Part shown: in pieces, positions 1-5,469 of the stretch
How the letters are laid out: each line of letters opens with the position of its first letter
Position numbering within the stretch: position 1 is the first letter of the stretch
Assembly: GCA_029287645.1 (NCBI GenBank)
Contig: JARFQS010000320.1
Span: 1-6,555, forward strand
DNA: 6,555 nt
Direction: 5' to 3'
Source of the DNA: Thermoanaerobaculia bacterium
Lineage (GTDB): Bacteria > Acidobacteriota > Thermoanaerobaculia > Multivoradales > JAHEKO01
The notes under the pieces: generated by a model
What the model was told of the DNA's origin: nothing
Database searches by the model: none
Seen by the model: only the letters and a program-made list of their open reading frames with translations
Translations under genes and position numbers: made by a program

Positions 1-691
1 GGAACAGATCCAGGGGGAGGCCCGCCTTCTGGAGGAGCTCGAGACCCCACAGAGCGGTGAACGGCGTTTGCTGATCCGGCTTCAGAACCACGCCGTTGCC
101 GGCCACGAGCGCCGGCAAGGCGTCGGTAATCGCCATGCTCAAGGGATAGTTCCAGGGCGAAATGATACCGACGACACCTTTCGGCCGATGGTGCTCCCAG
201 GTGGAGGTCAGGCCAGGCAAAGCCCCCTTTCGCGGATGGGGACCCAGGTGTCTCTCGGCATTCACCGCGTAGTACCGAGCGACCATCGCGACATCTGCCA
301 CCTCTTCGAAGGCGCTCTTCCGGGCCTTGCCGGTCTCCAACTGAACGAGGTCGAGAATCTCCTCGCGGTAGCTCAGAATCAGATCGTGGTAGCGCATCAG
401 AACGGCCGCGCGCTCCGTTAGGTCGGTCTCCGCCCACTCCTGCTGCGCCCGTCGCGACCTCTTCACGGCCTTGCTCACCGTAGCCGGTGAGCCATGCGGA
501 TACTCGGCCAGGAGGCTCCCGGTTCCGGGAGAGACGACCTGCAGGTCGGGCCCTTCGTCCCCAGCGAGAGGTACGAGCTCCGCCAATTGGCGAAACCTTT
601 CGCTGGTCAAGGAGCCCATTTCCTCTTCCGGCAGCTGGTGCGCACCCATGTCGATCACTGTAGTCGGTGGACTCTCGCTGATGGTCACCAT
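1..691 (-). CDS. gabD2: Succinate-semialdehyde dehydrogenase, GabD2-type (5' part; runs off the left edge)
   Basis: NAD(P)-dependent aldehyde dehydrogenase expected to oxidise succinate semialdehyde to succinate in the cytoplasm. Only the first 230 residues are in the window, roughly half of a typical family member. What is seen: the helical N-terminal part with LVQLETGKAR (115-124), RYYA (139-142), the conserved aldehyde dehydrogenase motif SPWNYP (oxyanion Asn181) and the cofactor-site VLKPD (Lys204). The catalytic Glu and Cys lie beyond the edge. The wording of these blocks, including KGVVGIISPWNYPL and LKPDQQT, resembles actinobacterial GabD2 more than E. coli GabD. The ATG at 691-689 is chosen because GAGGAGAT (704-697) precedes it by five bases. 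The protein starts about 35 residues before the conserved part, so a shorter start is possible. It diverges from the acyl carrier protein operon. Family assignment is firm; substrate is inferred from similarity. Confidence 0.88.
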   Translation of the reverse strand, partial: MVTISESPPTTVIDMGAHQLPEEEMGSLTSERFRQLAELVPLAGDEGPDLQVVSPGTGSLLAEYPHGSPATVSKAVKRSRRAQQEWAETDLTERAAVLMRYHDLILSYREEILDLVQLETGKARKSAFEEVADVAMVARYYAVNAERHLGPHPRKGALPGLTSTWEHHRPKGVVGIISPWNYPLSMAITDALPALVAGNGVVLKPDQQTPFTALWGLELLQKAGLPLDLF

Positions 692-750
692 TTTCGATCT
701 CCTCGCCCCATCCGATGCAGACTGCTGCTCCGCGACGTCGGCAACCTCTC

Positions 751-756
751 ATTATT
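751..756 (-). promoter_or_regulatory. Candidate -10 element of the gabD2-type gene
   Basis: Read on the minus strand this is AATAAT, five of six bases matching TATAAT, in an otherwise GC-rich stretch. It would give a transcript start near 744 and a leader of about 53 bases ahead of the ATG at 691. No convincing -35 hexamer lies 16-18 bases upstream, so the promoter may be activator-dependent or use another sigma factor. It overlaps the candidate -35 of the opposite operon, so the two directions may compete. Confidence 0.35.
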
Positions 757-785
757 GCACCTGGGCTTGCCTCGCGCTGCAGAAT
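755..785 (+). promoter_or_regulatory. Candidate promoter of the acyl carrier protein operon
   Basis: TTGCAC (755-760) matches four of six bases of the sigma70 -35 consensus, and CAGAAT (780-785) matches four of six of the -10. The 19-base spacer is longer than optimal, so this would be a weak or regulated promoter. A start near 792 would leave a leader of about 86 bases. It is the best candidate seen in the 186-base divergent region, but nothing stronger than these partial matches supports it. Confidence 0.25.
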
Positions 786-799
786 CTCGACGGTGTTCG

Positions 800-814
800 C
801 CGAATCCGATTCGG
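800..814. promoter_or_regulatory. Inverted repeat in the divergent region, possible operator
   Basis: CCGAAT-CCG-ATTCGG is a perfect inverted repeat with 6-base arms and a 3-base centre. It lies just downstream of the candidate start of the carrier protein operon and upstream of the gabD2-type gene. A repressor site is possible. A short hairpin in the mRNA leader or chance are equally compatible: a repeat of this size is not rare in a region of this length. The regulator is unknown. Confidence 0.3.
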
Positions 815-877
815 GTGAGATCCACACCGATGAGCTATGATTCCGACCGAAGCGCAGACCCACAGGAGACAGCAAGT

Positions 878-1138
878 ATGAGCGATACCGACTCGACCAG
901 AGACAAAGTAGTCCAACACCTGATCGCGGCTTCGGACGAGGAGTTCGACGCCGCCCAGGTCACCGATCAGACCACGCTCCGCAAGGACCTGGACTTGAGC
1001 TCACTTCAGGCCGTCACCCTGGTCATGGATCTCGAGGACGAATTCGGCGTCACGATCGAGGACGAGGAGATCGAGTCCCTCGAGACGGTGGGTGACGTCC
1101 TTGCCATGGTGACCCAGAAACAGGAACAGCTCGGGTAG
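878..1138 (+). CDS. Acyl carrier protein (dedicated, AcpP-like)
   Basis: Small acidic carrier (86 residues; E. coli AcpP has 78) that would hold growing acyl chains on a 4'-phosphopantetheine arm. It shows the usual four-helix order. The attachment segment is DLDLSSLQAVTLVM (37-50). By alignment with the AcpP segment DLGADSLDTVELVM, the modified residue is Ser42. The Asp that normally precedes it is Ser41 here, and the acidic residue corresponding to AcpP Glu41 is Thr47. Helix II then continues with the acidic stretch DLEDEFGVTIEDEE (51-64). The ATG at 878 is preferred over an in-frame ATG at 830 because AGGAGA (864-869) sits 8 bases ahead and the ACP fold begins there. It is the first gene of the operon, four bases before the condensing enzyme. 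A dedicated carrier for the following enzymes is inferred from position; the housekeeping ACP would normally sit in a fabD-fabG-acpP-fabF cluster. Confidence 0.9.
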   Translation: MSDTDSTRDKVVQHLIAASDEEFDAAQVTDQTTLRKDLDLSSLQAVTLVMDLEDEFGVTIEDEEIESLETVGDVLAMVTQKQEQLG

Positions 1139-1142
1139 GCGG

Positions 1143-2390
1143 ATGCGGCGTCGAGTTGCCATCACCGGCGTGGGACTGGTGTCCTGTCTGGGCCACGATT
1201 ACGAGCCTGTCGTGAAAGCGCTGCGCGAGGGGCGGAGCGGTATTCGGGCCGTTCCAGAATGGGAAGGAAAAGGCCTGAAGAGCCTGGTGGCGGGCATGAT
1301 CGACGATCTGGACGAGAAGAAGGATGCGGCCAAGCTGTCGAAAAAGCTGACGCCTGCGATGTCCGACTCTGCCCTCTACTGCTCGTTGGCGGCTCGCGAC
1401 GCCATCGCGGATTCAGGCCTCGGGCCAGAGGATCTGCACAGTGAAGACACCGGCTGCATTGTCGGGTCTGGGGTGGGCAGTGTCGACTCTGTGAAGAAGG
1501 CGGCCGATCTCTACTACGCAGGCCGCATCCGGCGCGCCGATCCCTACACCGTGCTGCGCTGCATGGCCAGTTCCTCCAGCGCAGCGGTCGCCAACCTCTT
1601 CAAGATCAAGGGCCGAAGCTACTCCCTGAGCTCCGCTTGTGCGACCTCGGCGCACAACATCGGTCATGCGTTCGAGTTGATCCGGGCGGGAGTTCTCGAC
1701 CGCGCGATCTCTGGCGGCGGTGAGGATACCGCCGAGCTGATATCCGCCGCCTTTCAGGGGCTCCGACTCGCCTTGTCGACCCGCTATAACGACACTCCCA
1801 CCAAGGCCTCACGCCCTTTCGATGCCCATCGGGACGGCTTCGTGATCAGCGGCGGCGGTGGCATCGTCGTACTGGAAGACATGGACCAGGCGTTGGCGAG
1901 AGGAGCTCGAATCCGAGCCGAGATCATCGGTTACGCCGCCAACTCGGATGGCTTCGATCTCGTGCTGCCGGAGCCCGAAGGGGCTCAGGCAGGGGCCTGC
2001 ATGCAGGCGGCGATCAGGGATGCGGGCATCGAGGCCAGCGAGATCGACTATGTCAATACCCACGGAACATCCACCATCCACGGCGACGTCGCCGAGGTCA
2101 AGGGGATTCGGTCGACTTTCGAGGGTCGAGTACCACCATTCTCATCCACGAAATCCATGACCGGGCATGGCATCGGGGCCGCCGGGGCCCTGGAGTTGAT
2201 CTTCTGCATCGGCATGCTGGAGCAGGGCTTCATCGCCCCCTCCATCAATGTCGAGACGCCGGATCCAGCCGTGGAAGGACTTCCCGTCGTGACCGAGACC
2301 CGGGAGCAGGAGCTCACGACAGTCCTGTCGAACAACTTCGGCTTTGGCGGCACCAACGCATCGATGGTGATCCGACGCTTCGATGGCTGA
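1143..2390 (+). CDS. fabB: Beta-ketoacyl-ACP synthase, FabB (KAS I)-like
   Basis: Condensing enzyme that joins an acyl thioester with malonyl-ACP, releasing CO2, to give a beta-ketoacyl-ACP. The 415 residues match the length of FabB (406 in E. coli) and the sequence follows it throughout. The active-site Cys is Cys166 in SSACATSAH. His307 in NTHGTST, Lys337 in STKSMTGH and His342 complete the Cys-His-His set of elongating KAS I/II enzymes (E. coli Cys163, His298, Lys328, His333), and the gating phenylalanine is Phe401 in NFGFGGTN. It is therefore neither a FabH-type initiator (Cys-His-Asn) nor a catalytically dead chain-length factor. Segments such as STRYNDTP-KASRPFDAHRDGFVI and QGFIAPSIN favour FabB over FabF. 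The ATG lies four bases after the ACP stop with only a weak ribosome site (TAGGCGG, too close to the ATG), which suggests coupling. The end overlaps the next gene by eight bases. The symbol reflects similarity; a specialised role is possible. Confidence 0.9.
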   Translation: MRRRVAITGVGLVSCLGHDYEPVVKALREGRSGIRAVPEWEGKGLKSLVAGMIDDLDEKKDAAKLSKKLTPAMSDSALYCSLAARDAIADSGLGPEDLHSEDTGCIVGSGVGSVDSVKKAADLYYAGRIRRADPYTVLRCMASSSSAAVANLFKIKGRSYSLSSACATSAHNIGHAFELIRAGVLDRAISGGGEDTAELISAAFQGLRLALSTRYNDTPTKASRPFDAHRDGFVISGGGGIVVLEDMDQALARGARIRAEIIGYAANSDGFDLVLPEPEGAQAGACMQAAIRDAGIEASEIDYVNTHGTSTIHGDVAEVKGIRSTFEGRVPPFSSTKSMTGHGIGAAGALELIFCIGMLEQGFIAPSINVETPDPAVEGLPVVTETREQELTTVLSNNFGFGGTNASMVIRRFDG

Positions 2391-2898
2391 CTCTTCCACC
2401 ACCATCGACAAACTCCGTGATCCCGACGGCAGCCTCGACCGCCGAGCCTTGCTCCAGATCTTGCCCTACGGCGAGGACTTCCTGTTCATCGATCGGGTCG
2501 TCCGTCTCGGCAGCGAGGAAGTCGAAGCCACCTATCGCATTCCGGAGTCGGCCCCGTTTGTCGAAGCCCACTTCGTCGGGCTTCCGCTCATGCCAGGCGT
2601 CCTCATAGGGGAGGGAATGGCCCAGGCAGGTACGGTCATGGTGCGCTACAACCTCGAAGATCATGCCTCCAAGGATCTCCTGGCGTTTCAAATCGACAAC
2701 GCGCGATTCCTGGCCCCAGCCGTTCCGGGCGACACCCTGAGATTTCACGTCGAGCTGACCAAGATGCGCCCCAGGGCAGCGCGCATGGAGGGTGAGGCGT
2801 TCGTCGGCGATAGGCGTGTTTGCAAGGCCGAGCTCGTCCTGGCCATCGTGGATCGTCGACTCCTGAAAGCGGAGCTGACCGAGCCAGCCAAGCCATGA
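2383..2898 (+). CDS. FabZ-like 3-hydroxyacyl-ACP dehydratase (hot-dog fold)
   Basis: Hot-dog dehydratase expected to remove water from 3-hydroxyacyl-ACP, giving the trans-2-enoyl-ACP. It has 171 residues, slightly longer than E. coli FabZ (151) because of a roughly 20-residue N-terminal extension. Visible motifs are the entry segment FLFIDRVVRL (33-42) and the active-site block HFVGLPLMPGVLIGEGMAQAG (63-83) with catalytic His63 and Glu77. The 14-residue separation equals that of E. coli His54 and Glu68. Glu, not Asp, at the second position places it with FabZ and not FabA. The conserved Pro of the usual HFPG is Val65, which is uncommon. The start overlaps the end of the condensing enzyme gene (ATGGCTGA) and the stop overlaps the next start (ATGA), so coupled translation is likely. 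Whether it also isomerises double bonds, as FabA does, cannot be read from the sequence. Confidence 0.87.
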   Translation: MADSSTTIDKLRDPDGSLDRRALLQILPYGEDFLFIDRVVRLGSEEVEATYRIPESAPFVEAHFVGLPLMPGVLIGEGMAQAGTVMVRYNLEDHASKDLLAFQIDNARFLAPAVPGDTLRFHVELTKMRPRAARMEGEAFVGDRRVCKAELVLAIVDRRLLKAELTEPAKP

Positions 2899-3791
2899 CT
2901 CGCGTTGCGGTGCTGGCCGATGTACACGGCAATGTTCCGGCTCTGGAAGCCGTAATCGAGGATGTCCTCTCTCAGCAGCCGGACGAGGTGCTGGTCGGCG
3001 GTGATCTGGTGGGTCGAGGCCCGTGCGGCAAGGCGGTCGTGCGGCGAGTCACCGACCTCGGATGGCGCGGCGTGCGTGGCAACCACGAAGACTACCTACT
3101 CGCCTTCCGACACAAGCGCGTGAAGAATCACTGGCTGACCGCTCCCGAATGGTCTGCCGCCCGTTGGATGGCCGCCGAGCTCGATCAGGCAACGGCCGAC
3201 ACCATCGAGAGGCTACCGCTGACCGTAGCAAGCGAGGCGGCACCGCAACTCCGAGTCGTGCATGGAACGCCCAGGTCCAACGCCGAAGGAATCGGACCCT
3301 GGACCTCTCGTCAGCAGGTGGAGGCCCATTTCTCGGAGGTCGAGGAGCCCGTGCTGGTCTGTGGTCATACCCATCGACCGCTAAAATGCCGACTGCCTTC
3401 GGGCCTGGTGGTCAACGTCGGCGCGGTCGGCCTGCCCTTCAACAGAGATCGCAGGGCTCAGTACGCGGTGTTCGAGCTGGGTGGGGATGCGCCGCAGGTC
3501 GAATTCCGTCAGGTCGAGTACGATCTGAGCCGGACGGTCAGAGATTATGAGACCTCCGGGTTCTCGAGCCATGGAGGAGCCACGGCTCGACTCCTCAAGC
3601 TGGAACTGGAGCACGCCGCACCCTTTCTGGTGCCCTTCATCGAGTGGGCCCGGGCGAGAGGCGTGCCACCTCTGGAATCGGAAATCGGATCCTTCCTGGA
3701 CTTCTACGATCCCGAGGAGTCCTTTCGCACGTTTGCCTGTCGTCTGAGGGAGCTGCAAGGCGAGCCGCGGGCTGCCCCCGAAGCTCACTGA
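2895..3791 (+). CDS. Calcineurin-like metallophosphoesterase, coupled to the fatty acid genes
   Basis: Two-metal phosphoesterase or phosphodiesterase of 298 residues with no signal peptide, so cytoplasmic. All signature blocks are present: ADVHGN (Asp9, His11), GGDLVGRGP (Asp37), GNHED (Asn63, His64), VVHGTP (His123) and GHTHRP (His158, His160). The core ends around residue 220 with EYDLSRTVRDYE, a common end for this family. About 75 further residues follow with no motif I recognise. The ATG at 2895 is chosen because the metal-binding strand starts six residues later and because it overlaps the dehydratase stop as ATGA; an upstream extension to 2820 would lie inside the dehydratase gene. The substrate is unknown. 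This superfamily covers nucleotide, phospholipid and protein phosphoesters, including a mycobacterial phosphopantetheinyl hydrolase (PptH). The operon position makes a carrier-protein or lipid-related substrate attractive but unproven. Confidence 0.88.
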   Translation: MTRVAVLADVHGNVPALEAVIEDVLSQQPDEVLVGGDLVGRGPCGKAVVRRVTDLGWRGVRGNHEDYLLAFRHKRVKNHWLTAPEWSAARWMAAELDQATADTIERLPLTVASEAAPQLRVVHGTPRSNAEGIGPWTSRQQVEAHFSEVEEPVLVCGHTHRPLKCRLPSGLVVNVGAVGLPFNRDRRAQYAVFELGGDAPQVEFRQVEYDLSRTVRDYETSGFSSHGGATARLLKLELEHAAPFLVPFIEWARARGVPPLESEIGSFLDFYDPEESFRTFACRLRELQGEPRAAPEAH

Positions 3792-3808
3792 TCTCCAGGC
3801 CTCATTGC

Positions 3809-3825
3809 CCAGAGTGGAGCTCTGG
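3809..3825. terminator. Hairpin between convergent genes, possible bidirectional terminator
   Basis: CCAGAG-TGGAG-CTCTGG forms a perfect 6-bp stem with a 5-base loop. It fills most of the 34-base gap between the stop of the metallophosphoesterase gene and the stop of the opposing aldehyde dehydrogenase gene, ending one base before the latter's stop codon. No T-run follows on either strand, so an intrinsic terminator of the classical kind is not shown. The placement is the main argument. Confidence 0.35.
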
Positions 3826-5397
3826 CTATTCCGCCGGCTGCGATTCGCCTGTCAGGCGACCGAGCATCCCCTGCCCCCCCTGGATCGCAAGGCGCTGCAT
3901 GTAGAGCTGCACGCCGACCATTCCACCCAACTCCTCCCCCCCTCCTGCCCGACCGGGTCCGCCGTGCAGGGACTGGGGCAGGGCCGCACCCGAGCCTAGA
4001 CCCTCACCGATCGTCGCCTCGGACCCGATGTAGATTCGGCCCGTGTCACTGGCTCCACATTCGACAAACGCACCGATCCACTCCTCGTCATCGCTGTAGA
4101 CCGACGTCACCAGCGTTCCGCCCGCCATGGACATCAGATCCGCTGCGGCCGCAGCCGCTCCGTCGTAGGGTAGAAGCGTCGCAACAGGACCGAAGACCTC
4201 TCTGTCGTGAACCGCAGTGGCACCCCTCGAGTCCGGGGCTTCGAGCAGAGTTGGCTCGAGAAAGAAGCCCTTCCCGGCCGGACTTCCGACCCCATCCACA
4301 CGCTTACCGCTCCCGAGTATCAGCCGTGCATCCTGCTGTAGCTCGACGATACCCGCCACGGCGTCCTCGAGCTGCTGTGAAGACGCCAGCGGACCCATGT
4401 CGACTGCAACTTCGGCAGGATTTCCCGTCACGATGGATCCGAGCCTTCCTTCGAGAGCATCCCGAACATCCGTGAGTAGAGATCCGGGAATCAACAGACG
4501 CCTCACGGCCGTGCATTTCTGACCCGCCTTCTGGGTCATTTCGCGCACTACGTCATCGAGAAACAGTTCGAACACCGGGCTGCCGGTCTTGACGTCGGGC
4601 GCCAGAACAGCGGCATTGAGGCTGTCCGCCTCGACGTTGAAGCGGCTGTTCGCGGTGATCAGTCTCTCGCCCCGGCGCAGCCTGGCAGCCGTCGCAGCCG
4701 ATCCAGTGAAGGCAACCACGTCCTGCGGTCCCAACCGGTCGAGCAGATCTCCCGTCGAGCCGCAAATGAGCTGCAGAGCACCGTCGGGCAGCACACCGGC
4801 CTCGAGGACGATCTCTACACATCGCTGGGCCACCAGGGCGGTCGATGTCGCCGGCTTCGTCACCACAGGCATGCCTGCCAGCAGAGCGGCGGCAGCCTTT
4901 TCCGCAAAGCCCCAGACCGGGAAGTTGAAAGCGTTGATATGAACGGCGACCCCACGCCTCGAAACCCATATGTGCCGCCCCCCGAACTCTCCACTGCGAC
5001 TCAACGGCACCGCTGCGCCATCGGTCATCAGGGCACCACCTTCGAAACCACGGGCCAGGCTTGCATAGTAGGCCAGAGTGGCTCCACCACCATCGATATC
5101 GAAGGAGCCATCAGAAGGTGTCGTACCGTTGTTCAGCCTCGACAGATCCAAGAGCTCGTCGCGCTTCTCTCGCAGAACCTTGGACATCGACTTGAGCATC
5201 GCACCGCGCTCTACGAGGCTCATCGCTCTGAGGGCGGGGCCTCCGCGCCGCTTCGCGTACTGCAGGACCGCGCCGAAATCGACTCCACGACTCGAAGCTT
5301 GGGCCAGCACTTCTTCGGTCGAAGGGTTGATCAGTGTCACGAAGTCGGATGTCGGTTCATGCCATCGTCCATCAACGTAGCTCTCGAGAGTCTTCAT
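3826..5397 (-). CDS. Stand-alone BoxD/PaaZ-type semialdehyde dehydrogenase
   Basis: NAD(P)-dependent aldehyde dehydrogenase of the family acting on CoA-linked semialdehydes from aromatic ring cleavage: PaaZ N-terminal domain (3-oxo-5,6-didehydrosuberyl-CoA semialdehyde) or BoxD (3,4-dehydroadipyl-CoA semialdehyde). It has 523 residues. Catalytic Glu256 (FNVEADSLN) and Cys295 (GQKCTAVRR) fall at the same numbers as in E. coli PaaZ. INAFNFP (154-160, Asn158) and TKPA (Lys181) are the oxyanion and cofactor sites, and HGGPGRAGGGEELGG (478-492) is the family's C-terminal signature. The protein stops about 30 residues after that signature, where PaaZ would continue into its MaoC hydratase domain; only 34 bases separate it from the convergent gene, so no hidden remnant exists. 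Length and the NNGTT...DIDGG region fit BoxD slightly better. The start at 5397 has a strong AAGGAGA (5409-5403) five bases ahead. A second 'paa' or 'box' gene is not visible, so the pathway is open. Confidence 0.87.
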   Translation of the reverse strand: MKTLESYVDGRWHEPTSDFVTLINPSTEEVLAQASSRGVDFGAVLQYAKRRGGPALRAMSLVERGAMLKSMSKVLREKRDELLDLSRLNNGTTPSDGSFDIDGGGATLAYYASLARGFEGGALMTDGAAVPLSRSGEFGGRHIWVSRRGVAVHINAFNFPVWGFAEKAAAALLAGMPVVTKPATSTALVAQRCVEIVLEAGVLPDGALQLICGSTGDLLDRLGPQDVVAFTGSAATAARLRRGERLITANSRFNVEADSLNAAVLAPDVKTGSPVFELFLDDVVREMTQKAGQKCTAVRRLLIPGSLLTDVRDALEGRLGSIVTGNPAEVAVDMGPLASSQQLEDAVAGIVELQQDARLILGSGKRVDGVGSPAGKGFFLEPTLLEAPDSRGATAVHDREVFGPVATLLPYDGAAAAAADLMSMAGGTLVTSVYSDDEEWIGAFVECGASDTGRIYIGSEATIGEGLGSGAALPQSLHGGPGRAGGGEELGGMVGVQLYMQRLAIQGGQGMLGRLTGESQPAE

Positions 5398-5425
5398 GAT
5401 CGTCTCCTTGCACCTCGAGCCTGCA

Positions 5426-5442
5426 GCCCACCTCGGTTGGGC
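5426..5442. other. Weak hairpin between the PilZ and aldehyde dehydrogenase genes
   Basis: GCCCA-CCTCGGT-TGGGC (5-bp stem, 7-base loop) lies in the 72-base gap after the PilZ stop and before the ribosome site of the aldehyde dehydrogenase gene. It has no following T-run on the minus strand. It could attenuate read-through or stabilise the upstream message. No separate promoter for the dehydrogenase is evident in the gap, so co-transcription is the simpler reading. Confidence 0.2.
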
Positions 5443-5469
5443 GCAATGCACCACTCCGAGAGCAAGCTG

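Noticed and set aside
494..877. Upstream in-frame extension of the acyl carrier protein, including an ATG at 830
   Set aside because: The extension reads through the antisense of the gabD2-type gene and the promoter region and is not ACP-like. The ATG at 878 has a good ribosome site and begins the ACP fold.
2314..2748. Minus-strand open frame of 144 codons opposite the condensing enzyme and dehydratase
   Set aside because: Antisense shadow of two genes with intact catalytic motifs; no domain or ribosome site supports it.
2820..2894. N-terminal extension of the metallophosphoesterase
   Set aside because: It lies inside the dehydratase gene in another frame. The ATG overlapping the stop at 2895 starts six residues before the metal-binding motif, as is normal for the family.
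5398..5454. Earlier start for the BoxD/PaaZ-type dehydrogenase, adding 19 residues
   Set aside because: The strong AAGGAGA site at 5409-5403 lies inside this extension and correctly spaced for the ATG at 5397, and MKTLESYVDGRW matches the usual family start.
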